Shown here piece by piece: positions 24,358 through 32,930 of a DNA stretch of 34,307 nt; the first letter of the stretch is position 1, and the number at the start of each line of letters is the position of its first letter. The notes below the pieces were generated by a model, which worked only from the letters and a program-made list of their open reading frames with translations, did not search any database and was not told the DNA's origin. Both the position numbers and the translations under genes were made by a program. Location: positions 1-34,307 of the forward strand of contig JANXSE010000341.1 of NCBI GenBank assembly GCA_025356695.1, written 5' to 3'. This stretch comes from Betaproteobacteria bacterium. Lineage in GTDB: Bacteria; Pseudomonadota; Gammaproteobacteria; Burkholderiales; SG8-41.

Positions 24358-27069
24358 ATGTCTGCCTATAACGGTCCAACCTCATGCCCCGATGACAGCC
24401 CGGTTGCGCGCGCGCGATCGCTCTCCCGTTATGCGCTGCGGCTACTCAATGCCGAGCCGGATTTACTGACCGCCGCGGACGTCGCCGTGCCGATCGACCG
24501 TGCCGCCATGCTGTTGCGCATCGGTGCCGGACACGCCGACGACAGCACCTTGATGCGCGACCTGCGCGTGCTGCGCAAACACGTCATGCTGCGGCTGATC
24601 GCGCGCGATCTCGGCGGGCTGGCCGGTCTCGAAGAAGTGGTAACGACCATTTCCGCGCTGGCCGAAATCGCCGTCGAGCGCGCCGTCTCCCATCTCGAAA
24701 CATGCCTTGCCGCAGACTACGGCGCGCCAATCGGCGCCGACAGCGGATCGGTCCAGCACATGCTTGTCATCGGCATGGGCAAACTCGGCGGCCACGAGCT
24801 CAATGTTTCGTCCGACATTGACCTCATCTTCGCCTACCCCGAGGACGGCGAAACCAACGGCGCGCGGCCGCTCAGCAACCATGAATTCTTCGCGCGACTG
24901 GGGCGGCGCCTGATCACCATCATCAATGAAATCACCGGCGACGGTTACGTCTTTCGCGTCGACATGCGCTTAAGGCCGCTCGGCGCCGACGGGCCGCTCG
25001 CCTGCAGCTTCGCCATGCTCGAAAATTACTTCATCACGCAGGGCCGCGAGTGGGAGCGCTACGCCTGGATCAAGGGCCGCGTGCTGTGCGGCGACCGCGC
25101 CGCCGAACTCGCCGAACTGGCCGGCCATTTCGTTTTCCGGCGCCACCTCGATTACAGCGCCTTCGAATCGCTGCGCGACCTGCACCAGCAGGTGCGCCGC
25201 GAAGTCGATCGGCGCGACATGCAGGACAACATCAAACTCGGCCCCGGCGGCATCCGCGAGGTCGAATTCATCGCGCAACTGTTCCAGTTGGTGCGCGGCG
25301 GGCAGGACAACGCACTGCGCACGATGAATACGTTGAAGGTGCTGCCGCTGATCGCCGAGCGCAATCTGCTGCCGGCGGCGGCGGTGGCCGAATTGATGGC
25401 CGCCTACGTTTATCTGCGCAATCTCGAGCACCGGTTGCAGTATCTCGATGACAAACAGACGCAAGCGCTGCCGGCAAACGCGGAAGACCAGGCGCTGATT
25501 GCCGCCGCCATGAATGCCGTCGATTATGCGGCGATGCTGCGCGAACTTGACGGCCACCGCGCGGCGGTGACGCGCCATTTCGACGGCATCTTCGCCGATT
25601 CACGCGGCGACGATCATCCGCTGGCATCGCTGTGGCATGGCGGCGACGACGCGACGCTGCGCGCGGCGCAGACGGCAATACTGCGCGCGGCCGGGTTCGC
25701 CGATCCGGCGCAGGCGCTCGCCGCCATCACCGCACTGCGCAACAGCAGCCGCGTGCGCCAAATGCCCGAAGCCAGCCACGCGCGCATGGCGCGCCTGGTG
25801 CCCCTGATCGTCGAACAATCGGCGAAACTGCCCAAACCCGACGCCACGCTCGAACGCATGCTGCATCTCGTTGAAAGCATCAGCCGGCGCGAATCCTACC
25901 TCGCGTTGCTGCTGCAATATCCGCAGACCATCGCGCGCGGCGCCACGCTGGCCGGCGCCAGCCCGTGGGCGGCCGATTATCTGTCGCGCCATCCGATCCT
26001 GCTCGACGAACTGCTCGATTCGCGCAATCTGCGCGAGGAGCCGGACTGGCCGCGGCTCGAAGCCCAGCTAGCGCGCCAGTTGAACGAAGCCGGCGGCGAC
26101 CGCGAACGCCAGATGGACGCGCTGCGCCACTTCAAACATACGCAGACGCTGCGCCTGCTCACCCTCGATCTGGGTGGCGAACTGACGATCGAACGGCTGG
26201 CCGATCATTTGAGCGCGCTGGCCGACCTCATCCTCGCGGCGACGCTGCGCCTGACGTGGAGCGATCTGCGCGGGCACCATTGCGAAGTGCCGCGCTTCAT
26301 CATCGTCGCCTACGGCAAACTCGGCGGCAAGGAACTCGGTTACGCCTCGGATCTGGATCTGATTTTTCTGCATCAGGATCCGGCGCCCGAAGCGGCAGTC
26401 AACTACGCGCGCCTCGCCCAGCGCATGAACAGCGCGCTGTCGAGCGTGACTGCGGCCGGCGTGCTGTATGAAACCGATCTGCGCCTGCGCCCCGACGGCG
26501 CCAGTGGCCTGCTGGTGAGTCCGCTCGAGGGCTTTGCCGCCTACCAGAACGAGCACGCCTGGGTATGGGAACATCAGGCGCTGACGCGCGCGCGCTTCGT
26601 TGCCGGCGACCGCGAACTGGGCGCCGCCTTCGAAACGCTGCGCGCGGAAATTCTGCGCCGCAAACGCGAACTCGGCCCGCTGCGCGCGGAAATCGCATCG
26701 ATGCGACAGACCATGCTGGACGCGCACCCGAACAACAGCGGCCGCTTCGACGTCAAACACGACCGCGGCGGCCTCATCGACGTCGAGTTCATCGTGCAAT
26801 ATCTGGTGCTGGGCCACGCCCACCAGCACGCCGCGCTGACCGGCAATATCGGCAATCTGGCGCTGCTGAAACTGGCGGCCAGGCTCGGCCTCGTCGAAAA
26901 AAACGCAGCGCAGGTGGTGCACGACGCCTACCGCCGCTTCCGCAAGATGCAGCATGCGTTGCGCCTGCAGGGTGACCGTTACGCGCGCGTCGACGCCGCC
27001 GAATTAAGCGGGGAAATCGAAGCGGTAACGGCATTGTGGAACCGGGTGCTGGGCGCCCCCGCAAACTAG
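24358..27069 (+). CDS. glnE: Bifunctional glutamine synthetase adenylyltransferase/removase
   Basis: This 903-residue enzyme adds AMP to glutamine synthetase to switch it off when nitrogen is plentiful and removes it when nitrogen is scarce, under control of PII. It has two nucleotidyltransferase domains. The N-terminal deadenylylating one has GMGKLGGHELN at 139-149 with Asp153 and Asp155. The C-terminal adenylylating one has YGKLGGKELG at 652-661 with Asp665 and Asp667. Both metal sites are intact, so both activities are expected. Length is slightly below the E. coli protein (946). The ATG at 24358 has no clear Shine-Dalgarno. The gene ends inside a hairpin shared with the convergent cyclase gene. 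Confidence 0.97.
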   Translation: MSAYNGPTSCPDDSPVARARSLSRYALRLLNAEPDLLTAADVAVPIDRAAMLLRIGAGHADDSTLMRDLRVLRKHVMLRLIARDLGGLAGLEEVVTTISALAEIAVERAVSHLETCLAADYGAPIGADSGSVQHMLVIGMGKLGGHELNVSSDIDLIFAYPEDGETNGARPLSNHEFFARLGRRLITIINEITGDGYVFRVDMRLRPLGADGPLACSFAMLENYFITQGREWERYAWIKGRVLCGDRAAELAELAGHFVFRRHLDYSAFESLRDLHQQVRREVDRRDMQDNIKLGPGGIREVEFIAQLFQLVRGGQDNALRTMNTLKVLPLIAERNLLPAAAVAELMAAYVYLRNLEHRLQYLDDKQTQALPANAEDQALIAAAMNAVDYAAMLRELDGHRAAVTRHFDGIFADSRGDDHPLASLWHGGDDATLRAAQTAILRAAGFADPAQALAAITALRNSSRVRQMPEASHARMARLVPLIVEQSAKLPKPDATLERMLHLVESISRRESYLALLLQYPQTIARGATLAGASPWAADYLSRHPILLDELLDSRNLREEPDWPRLEAQLARQLNEAGGDRERQMDALRHFKHTQTLRLLTLDLGGELTIERLADHLSALADLILAATLRLTWSDLRGHHCEVPRFIIVAYGKLGGKELGYASDLDLIFLHQDPAPEAAVNYARLAQRMNSALSSVTAAGVLYETDLRLRPDGASGLLVSPLEGFAAYQNEHAWVWEHQALTRARFVAGDRELGAAFETLRAEILRRKRELGPLRAEIASMRQTMLDAHPNNSGRFDVKHDRGGLIDVEFIVQYLVLGHAHQHAALTGNIGNLALLKLAARLGLVEKNAAQVVHDAYRRFRKMQHALRLQGDRYARVDAAELSGEIEAVTALWNRVLGAPAN

Positions 27070-27089
27070 CCTGCGTTTTGCAGGCTAGT
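27065..27089. terminator. Bidirectional terminator containing both stop codons
   Basis: ACTAGCCTGC, loop GTTTT and GCAGGCTAGT make a perfect 10-bp hairpin. The TAG stop of glnE (27067-27069) lies in one arm and the TAG stop of the convergent cyclase (27085-27087) in the mirror position of the other. No long T-run follows. Confidence 0.6.
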
Positions 27090-28356
27090 GGTTGATCAGC
27101 CCGAGCAAGCGGTAGGCGGTGATCTCGCGCTGGCCCTTGACCTTCAGGGGCTCCGGGCCCTCGAACTCATAGAGCCCGCGCAGGCGGCGGTAGGTCGTGA
27201 CGTCGACCAGAATACCGCCGGTGGTAGCCTCCGTCGTCAAACGACTGGCGATGTTGACGGTGTTGCCCCACAGATCGTAAATAAATTTGCGCACGCCGAT
27301 GACGCCGGCAGCGGCCGGGCCGGTGCCGATGCCGATGTGCATGCCGAGCGGCCGTCCGTCGCGCGCCTTGCGTTTGACGATGCCCTCGCGAATGTCGATC
27401 GCCATCTGCGCGATCGCCTCGGTGTATTGCGTGCTGTGGTCGTGCAGACCGCCGGCCACCATGTAGGCGTCGCCGATGGTCTTGATCTTTTCAAGGCCGT
27501 ACTGGTCGGCGAGGTTGTCGAACCAGGAAAACAGCTCGTTCAGCATGTCGAGCATTTCGCGCGGCGGCATTTCCTCGGCAAGCCGCGTGAAATCGGTGAG
27601 GTCGGCGAACATCACCGTGCAATCGGCCAGGCTGTCGGCGATCACACCCTGCTCGTGCTTGAGGCGCTCGGCGATATGGCCGGGCAGCACGTTGAGCAGC
27701 AGGCGCTCGGAACGCTGCTGTTCGGCCTGCAGCATGGTGTGCTCGACATCGAGCGCGTCTTTCAGGCGATCCTTCTCGCGCACGAAGTAGACCACCAGCA
27801 GATAGACGATGGTCGACATCGCGGCAAAATTGAGCACGAAGAAGACAGCGATGGTCTGCAACGGCAGGCCGGTCTGCTTGTCTGCGCCGTAGGCGAGGTA
27901 ATAATCGAAGAAGCCGGAGATCGCCGTCATCACGATATAGGCGAAGAACCACGGAATCGATTCCTTCGGCCCCTGGAAGATCATGACGCCGATCGGCGCC
28001 AGCAGCGCCCACAGCATGACGCCCGACGAGGTCACATAGCTGCCGATCGACCACTGCATGATGAAAGGCACAAACAGATAGAGACTGGTCTGTGCAAAAC
28101 GGAAAAACTCGAAATTGAGTTTCCAGATGTAGATGCCAAGGGTGGTCGCGGAGACCGCCAGATAAACCAGCGGCACGGTCGCCGAATACTTGATGCCCAT
28201 CGCCTGGTAGATGACGAGCCACAGCATTGACGCCGAACCCATCAGGCCGCAGGCGAAAATCAGCAGCGTCTTGTGCAGTTTTTCTTCGTCGCTGTCGTCG
28301 GGACCGATGATGCGCGCGGTGATCCTGCCAAGCAATTTTTCAGCAACGGAAATCAT
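27085..28356 (-). CDS. Membrane-bound class III adenylate cyclase
   Basis: This 423-residue protein makes cyclic AMP from ATP. Six hydrophobic segments lie between residues 30 and 192, then a coiled linker (about 193-225) leads to the catalytic domain. Metal residues are Asp252 (FADLTDF) and Asp296 (TIGDAYM). Lys292 and Asp361 are the pair that selects adenine, and Asn368 and Arg372 stabilise the transition state. It is therefore predicted to be an active adenylate, not guanylate, cyclase. Class III enzymes act as dimers. The start at 28356 is my choice; ATG at 28401 and GTG at 28407 are in frame and would add a short polar leader. The membrane part has no sensor domain I recognise. Cyclic AMP could act on the cNMP protein at 15237-15758. 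Confidence 0.92.
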   Translation of the reverse strand: MISVAEKLLGRITARIIGPDDSDEEKLHKTLLIFACGLMGSASMLWLVIYQAMGIKYSATVPLVYLAVSATTLGIYIWKLNFEFFRFAQTSLYLFVPFIMQWSIGSYVTSSGVMLWALLAPIGVMIFQGPKESIPWFFAYIVMTAISGFFDYYLAYGADKQTGLPLQTIAVFFVLNFAAMSTIVYLLVVYFVREKDRLKDALDVEHTMLQAEQQRSERLLLNVLPGHIAERLKHEQGVIADSLADCTVMFADLTDFTRLAEEMPPREMLDMLNELFSWFDNLADQYGLEKIKTIGDAYMVAGGLHDHSTQYTEAIAQMAIDIREGIVKRKARDGRPLGMHIGIGTGPAAAGVIGVRKFIYDLWGNTVNIASRLTTEATTGGILVDVTTYRRLRGLYEFEGPEPLKVKGQREITAYRLLGLINH

Positions 28357-28552
28357 CAGCGAAAAAGTCCCAATCTCGTATTTGGCGGCACGGCCGCGCA
28401 TCAACACCGAAGCCCCGCTCCAGGGCCAGCCCCAAGCTTGGCCGGCGCGGGTTGCGTTCTGCGGAATGGCGATGTTACATCAATCCCTTGTGCGGTCAAG
28501 GAAGCGCCGCATGCGGCAGCACTACCACGGGGCGGCGGCGGTGGAAATACGC

Positions 28553-28558
28553 TAAAAT
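28553..28558 (+). promoter_or_regulatory. Possible -10 box of ilvE
   Basis: TAAAAT lies 34 bases before the ilvE start. The same hexamer precedes two Bug genes in this window. No -35 match is placed correctly. A 12-bp palindrome, GCCGCATGCGGC, lies upstream at 28506-28517. The rest of the 236-base divergent region holds nothing else I can support. Confidence 0.3.
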
Positions 28559-28592
28559 CGCGCTTTACAAATCCACTTTAGGAGCTTTCGCG

Positions 28593-29519
28593 ATGTCGAT
28601 GGCGGACCGCGACGGGCACATCTGGTACGACGGTAAACTGGTGCCCTGGCGCAGCGCGAACACCCACGTGCTGACGCATTCACTGCATTACGGGCTGGCC
28701 GTGTTTGAAGGGCTGCGCGCCTACAAGACAGACGCCGGCACGGCGATATTCCGCCTCAAGGAGCACACCGACCGGCTCTACAACTCGGCGCACATCTACA
28801 TGATGAAAATCCCGTACGCGCGGGAAACGCTGATGGAGGCGCACAAGGAAGTCGTACGCGCCAACAAACTCGAATCCTGTTACATCCGCCCGATCGCCTT
28901 TTACGGCTCGGAAAAAATGGGCGTTTCGCCCAAGGGTGCGAGCGTGCACGTGGCGATCGCGGCCTGGCCGTGGGGCGCCTACCTCGGGCCCGAAGCGCTC
29001 GAAAAAGGTATCCGCGTCAAGACCTCGTCATTTGCGCGCCACCACGTCAACGTCTCGATGTGCCGCGCCAAATACTCGGGCACCTATGCCAACTCCATTC
29101 TCGCCAACCTCGAAGCGACCGAACACGGTTACGACGAGGGCCTGCTGCTCGACGTCGACGGTTTCGTCGCTGAGGGCTCGGGCGAGAACCTGTTCATAGT
29201 CAAGGACGGCAAGATTTACGAACCGGAACTGACCAGCGCCCTCATCGGCATCACGCGTGGCTCCATCATCACGCTGGCCGAAGAGATGGGCTATCAGGTT
29301 GCGGCGCGTCGCATCACGCGCGATGACCTCTACATCGCCGACGAAGCGTTCTTCACCGGCACCGCCGCCGAAGTGACGCCGATCCGCGAAGTCGACGGCC
29401 GCATGATCGGCAGCGGCAAGATCGGCCCGGTCACCGCGAAACTGCAAAAAGCCTTCTTCGACGTCGTCAACGGCAAGAACAGCAAATACAGCAACTGGCT
29501 GGCGCTGGTCGATCAATGA
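28593..29519 (+). CDS. ilvE: Branched-chain amino acid aminotransferase
   Basis: This 308-residue class IV aminotransferase uses pyridoxal phosphate to interconvert leucine, isoleucine and valine with their 2-oxo acids. Lys160 in CRAKYSGTYANS is the cofactor lysine. Glu194 in FVAEGSGENLF is the conserved cofactor-ring contact. LHYGLAVFEGLRAY near 31-44 and FFTGTAAEVTPI are family blocks. The length matches the 309-residue E. coli IlvE. The start at 28593 has AGGAG at ideal spacing; the earlier part of the open frame is not coding. Its stop overlaps an ATG (ATGA at 29516), and the zinc-finger gene and waaF follow, a neighbourhood typical of betaproteobacteria. Confidence 0.97.
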   Translation: MSMADRDGHIWYDGKLVPWRSANTHVLTHSLHYGLAVFEGLRAYKTDAGTAIFRLKEHTDRLYNSAHIYMMKIPYARETLMEAHKEVVRANKLESCYIRPIAFYGSEKMGVSPKGASVHVAIAAWPWGAYLGPEALEKGIRVKTSSFARHHVNVSMCRAKYSGTYANSILANLEATEHGYDEGLLLDVDGFVAEGSGENLFIVKDGKIYEPELTSALIGITRGSIITLAEEMGYQVAARRITRDDLYIADEAFFTGTAAEVTPIREVDGRMIGSGKIGPVTAKLQKAFFDVVNGKNSKYSNWLALVDQ

Positions 29520-29542
29520 CACTGTCACAAAGTGAGCACACC

Positions 29543-29749
29543 ATGAGCACACACCAGACGGAAAACAAGCAGCGCGAAATCGAAGTCACCGCAGGCGATC
29601 TGCCGCTGCATTGCCCGACCCCGGCGATGCTGCTGTGGAACGCGCACCCGCGCGTGTTTCTGCCGGTCGAAAAAACCGGCAGCGCGCTGTGTCCGTATTG
29701 CGGCACGCATTACACGCTCAAAGGCGGCGCTGGCGCCGCGCATCACTGA
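29543..29749 (+). CDS. Small CHCC-type zinc-finger protein
   Basis: This protein of 68 residues carries one zinc-binding knuckle with Cys24 (LHCP), His35 (WNAHPRVFL), Cys50 and Cys53 (CPYCG). That pattern is the CHCC finger also found in the NDUFS6 subunit of mitochondrial complex I. In bacteria these small proteins have no settled role. Start choice: Met at 29543 matches the usual length, but an in-frame ATG at 29516 overlaps the ilvE stop and would add nine residues by coupled translation. Both ribosome sites are weak. It lies between ilvE and waaF and is probably co-transcribed with them. Confidence 0.88.
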   Translation: MSTHQTENKQREIEVTAGDLPLHCPTPAMLLWNAHPRVFLPVEKTGSALCPYCGTHYTLKGGAGAAHH

Positions 29750-29765
29750 TCGCGATGTTCCCAAT

Positions 29766-29792
29766 GGCAGGCCGGCCCGCCGCCAGCCTGCC
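29766..29792 (+). repeat. Inverted repeat between the zinc-finger gene and waaF
   Basis: GGCAGGC and GCCTGCC, separated by 13 G/C-rich bases, form a 7-bp stem in a 58-base spacer. There is no T-run, so attenuation or RNA processing is as likely as termination. Confidence 0.3.
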
Positions 29793-29807
29793 GCCGCGGC
29801 AGACACC

Positions 29808-30827
29808 ATGACGGAACGATCGCACATTCTGATCGTCGCACCGTCGTGGGTCGGCGATGCCGTGCTCTCGCACCCCCTGCTGCGCCGCCTCAAGGCGCGG
29901 AACCCGTCCGCCGTCATCGATGTATTGGCGCCGCCGTGGACGCGCGCCGTCTACGAACGCATGCCGGAAGTCAGCGCGATGCACGACCTGCCTTTCGCGC
30001 ATGGCGAACTGGCACTAGGCAGGCGTTACACGCTCGGGCGCAGCCTCGCGCCACACGCTTACACGCAGGCCTATGTGCTGCCCAATTCCCTGAAGTCGGC
30101 GCTGGTGCCGTTTTTTGCGCGTATTCCGCGCCGCACCGGCTATGTCGGCGAAGCGCGCTGGGGCTTAGTCAACGACGCGCGCAGGCTCGACAAGGAGGCG
30201 CTGCCGCTGATGATTGAACGCTTCGCCGCACTCGCCGAAGACGCCAGCCCGCCGGCGATCCGGCCGCTCGCCGCGGTTTCTTTGCGCATCGACGCGGTGG
30301 CACGCGCGGCCACACTGAACAAACTCGGCCTCAAGGCTGCGCCCAGAATCGCCGTGTTGTGCCCGGGCGCCGAATACGGACCGGCCAAACGCTGGCCGGT
30401 CGAATATTTCGGCACGCTGGCACAGCGTTTCAACAACGACGGCTGGCAGGTGTGGATCGCGGGCTCAAATAAAGACGCTCCGGTTGGCGAAGATATCGTC
30501 AAAGCCGCCGACGGAAAATGCATCAATCTCTGCGGCAAAACCACGCTCGCCGAGGCGATCGACCTGATGTCCTGCGCCAGCCACGTCGTCAGCAACGACT
30601 CCGGCCTCATGCATGTGGCCGCTGCGCTCGACCGCCCGCTCACCGCGCTTTACGGCTCGAGCAGCCCCGCCTTCACGCCGCCGCCCTCGCCGCACGCGCG
30701 CATCGTCAAGATCGATATCGCCTGCAGCCCCTGCTTCAAGCGTGTATGCCCGCTCGGCCATTTCAAATGCATGCGCGAACTCACGGTGGATGCGGTGTGG
30801 CGCGAAATTGCGGAGATGCGCGCATGA
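29808..30827 (+). CDS. waaF: LPS heptosyltransferase II
   Basis: This 339-residue glycosyltransferase of family GT9 adds the second L-glycero-D-manno-heptose to the inner core of lipopolysaccharide, at the inner face of the inner membrane. The N-terminal ILIVAPSWVGDAVLSHPLL block and the C-terminal VVSNDSGLMHVAAAL nucleotide-sugar site are characteristic. CPGAEYGPAKRWPVEYF in the middle is the WaaF wording that separates it from WaaC. The late CFKRVCPLGHFKCM region is also a WaaF feature. Length matches the family (about 345). No strong ribosome site is seen. The stop overlaps the next gene by four bases. It confirms a Gram-negative host with heptose-containing LPS. Confidence 0.95.
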   Translation: MTERSHILIVAPSWVGDAVLSHPLLRRLKARNPSAVIDVLAPPWTRAVYERMPEVSAMHDLPFAHGELALGRRYTLGRSLAPHAYTQAYVLPNSLKSALVPFFARIPRRTGYVGEARWGLVNDARRLDKEALPLMIERFAALAEDASPPAIRPLAAVSLRIDAVARAATLNKLGLKAAPRIAVLCPGAEYGPAKRWPVEYFGTLAQRFNNDGWQVWIAGSNKDAPVGEDIVKAADGKCINLCGKTTLAEAIDLMSCASHVVSNDSGLMHVAAALDRPLTALYGSSSPAFTPPPSPHARIVKIDIACSPCFKRVCPLGHFKCMRELTVDAVWREIAEMRA

Positions 30828-31252
30828 AGCGCATGCTCTTCACCACCGCGCAGGGCGCCGAAGCCGCATTTTATGATGCGCTGGAAAAAGCCGACCTCGA
30901 CGCGATGATGGCGGTGTGGGCCGACGACGAGGACATCGTCTGCGTGCATCCGGGCGGCATGCGGCTCGTCGGTACCGAGCAGGTGCGCGAGGCGTGGCGG
31001 CAGATTTTCGCCAACGCTACGGCGCTGCGCTTCAATCTGCGCCATCTGCGCAAAATCGACGGCATGACGCTGGCGGTGCACAGCGTCTACGAACAGATCG
31101 CCGTCAGCGGCGAAGCACAGGCGCGCCATCCGGTCGTTGCCACCAATATCTATCTGCGTACCGAAACCGGCTGGCGCATGGTCGCGCACCACGCTTCGCT
31201 GGCGCCGGCGAGCCCCGACGGCGAAAACAGGCGGGGCAAGGTGCTGCATTAG
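30824..31252 (+). CDS. NTF2-like/SnoaL-fold small protein
   Basis: This 142-residue protein has the cone-shaped NTF2-like fold pattern: an N-terminal helix pair (EAAFYDALEKADLDAMMAVW), a short acidic stretch (ADDEDIVCVHPGG), then GTEQVREAWRQIF and beta strands ending with GWRMVAHHASLAP. Members include ketosteroid isomerases, scalindua-type unknowns and stress proteins, so function cannot be assigned. Asp and His residues near the pocket (VHPGG, AHHAS) could be catalytic. The ATG overlaps the waaF stop (ATGA at 30824-30827), so it is the last gene of the ilvE-waaF operon. It is cytoplasmic, with no signal peptide. Confidence 0.85.
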   Translation: MKRMLFTTAQGAEAAFYDALEKADLDAMMAVWADDEDIVCVHPGGMRLVGTEQVREAWRQIFANATALRFNLRHLRKIDGMTLAVHSVYEQIAVSGEAQARHPVVATNIYLRTETGWRMVAHHASLAPASPDGENRRGKVLH

Positions 31253-31275
31253 TCAAGCAGCGTGCCGCGCGCGCT

Positions 31276-31304
31276 CTGCAACAGCGCACCCGCGGCGGTA
31301 TAAT
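31276..31304 (+). promoter_or_regulatory. Promoter of the TcuA-like operon
   Basis: TATAAT at 31299-31304 is a perfect -10 box, with CTGCAA 17 bases upstream as a weak -35. A nested hairpin (GCCGCG/CGCGGC around GCGCT/AGCGC) overlaps the -35 area and may end the preceding operon. The leader to the start at 31406 would be about 95 bases. Confidence 0.5.
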
Positions 31305-31405
31305 CACGCCTCCCCGCCCGGCATCCGCTCGCGGCACACCGCGCCGGGAATCCATTGCACGCTTATCCACGTTGATGGCACTTATTGACTGATCAAGAGG
31401 ACTGT

Positions 31406-32926
31406 ATGAGCACCGACAAGACAGCAGAATTCGGCAATCCGGACGTCATCGTAATCGGCGCGGGCAACGCGGCGGCCTGTGCGGCATTTGCGGCGCGCGA
31501 AGGCGGCGCCAGTGTCATCATGCTCGAATCGGCACCGATCGAGGAATGCGGCGGCAACAGCCGCTACACCGGCGGCCTGATGCGTTTCGTCTTCAACAAT
31601 GTCGAAGAACTGTCGAAGGTGATCCTCGACCTCACGCCGGAAGAGATGAAGCTGCACGACTACGGCACCTACACCGCCGAGCAGTACTTCGACGACATGG
31701 GCCGCATCACCCAGTACCGCACCGACCCGGAACTGTGCGAACTGCTGATCACCAAGAGCTACGAAACGATCGTCTGGCTGGCGAACAAGGGCGTGCGCTT
31801 CCAGGCCAGCTACGGCCGCCAGTCGCACAAGATCGGCAACAAATACAAATTCTGGGGCGGCCTTGCCGCCGAAACCTGGGGCGGCGGCCAGGGCCTCGTC
31901 GAGAACGAACACAAGGCCTGCGCGCGCGAAGGCATCAAAATATTTTACGAAACGCCGGCAATTTCTCTGCTGACCACCGACGACGGCGCCGTCTGCGGCG
32001 TGCAGGCCAAGCAAAAAGGCCGCATGATCGACATCCGCGCCAAGGCCGTCGTCATCGCCTGCGGCGGTTTCGAATCGAGCGCTGAAATGCGCGCGCGCTA
32101 CCTCGGCCCGACCTGGGACCTGGCGAAAGTGCGCGGTACCCGTTACAACATGGGCAAGGGCATACAAATGGCGCTCGACATCGGCGCGCAGCCCTTCGGC
32201 CACTGGTCGGGTTGCCACGCGGTGGGCTGGGACATGAACGCGCCGCCCTTCGGCGATCTCGACGTCGGCGACGCCTTTCAGAAGCACAGCTATCCCTGGG
32301 GCATCATGGTCAACGCGCGCGGCGAGCGTTTCGTCGATGAAGGCGCCGACTTCCGCAACTACACCTACGCGAAATACGGCGCCGAGATCCTGAAACAGCC
32401 GGGCATGTTCGCCTGGCAGGTCTACGACAACAAGATCATCCCGGCGCTGCGCGACGAGTACCGCATCAAACGCGTCACTAAGGTGCGCGCCAACACGCTC
32501 GAAGAACTGGTGTCGAAACTGGAAGGTGTGGATGCCGAAAACTGCCTGCGTGAACTGAAGGCCTACAACAAGGCGGTGCGCACCGACATCCCGTACAACT
32601 CGGCGATCAAGGACGGCCGTCGCACCGAGGGCCTCAAAATCGACAAGACCAACTGGGCCAACACGCTTGAGGAAGCACCGTTCGAAGCCTACGGCGTCAC
32701 CTGCGGCGTCACCTTCAGCTTCGGCGGTTTGAAGATCAGCACGCAGGAAGAAAACCGCGGCCAGGTCGAAGACACCGCGGGCCAGCCGATCCGCGGCCTC
32801 TATGCGGCGGGCGAACTCGTCGGCGGTATTTTCTATCACAACTATCCGGGCGGCACGGGCCTGACCTCGGGTGCGGTGTTCGGCAAACTCGCCGGTGCCA
32901 GCGCCGCGGCCGGCATCAAGAAGTAA
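31406..32926 (+). CDS. FAD-dependent dehydrogenase, TcuA/fumarate reductase family
   Basis: This 506-residue flavoprotein belongs to the fumarate reductase/3-ketosteroid dehydrogenase superfamily. The dinucleotide fold is VIVIGAGNAAACAA at 14-27, with Glu41 for the ribose. GGNSRYTGGLMRF at 49-61 and the C-terminal GLYAAGELVGGIFYHNYPGG contact FAD. The wording is nearest to TcuA, which oxidises tricarballylate to cis-aconitate, but many paralogues use other acids, so the symbol is left empty. AAGAGG lies 5 bases before the ATG at 31406. It heads an operon with an aldolase-like protein 4 bases downstream. It has no export signal and is cytoplasmic. Confidence 0.85.
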   Translation: MSTDKTAEFGNPDVIVIGAGNAAACAAFAAREGGASVIMLESAPIEECGGNSRYTGGLMRFVFNNVEELSKVILDLTPEEMKLHDYGTYTAEQYFDDMGRITQYRTDPELCELLITKSYETIVWLANKGVRFQASYGRQSHKIGNKYKFWGGLAAETWGGGQGLVENEHKACAREGIKIFYETPAISLLTTDDGAVCGVQAKQKGRMIDIRAKAVVIACGGFESSAEMRARYLGPTWDLAKVRGTRYNMGKGIQMALDIGAQPFGHWSGCHAVGWDMNAPPFGDLDVGDAFQKHSYPWGIMVNARGERFVDEGADFRNYTYAKYGAEILKQPGMFAWQVYDNKIIPALRDEYRIKRVTKVRANTLEELVSKLEGVDAENCLRELKAYNKAVRTDIPYNSAIKDGRRTEGLKIDKTNWANTLEEAPFEAYGVTCGVTFSFGGLKISTQEENRGQVEDTAGQPIRGLYAAGELVGGIFYHNYPGGTGLTSGAVFGKLAGASAAAGIKK

Positions 32927-32930
32927 AGGC

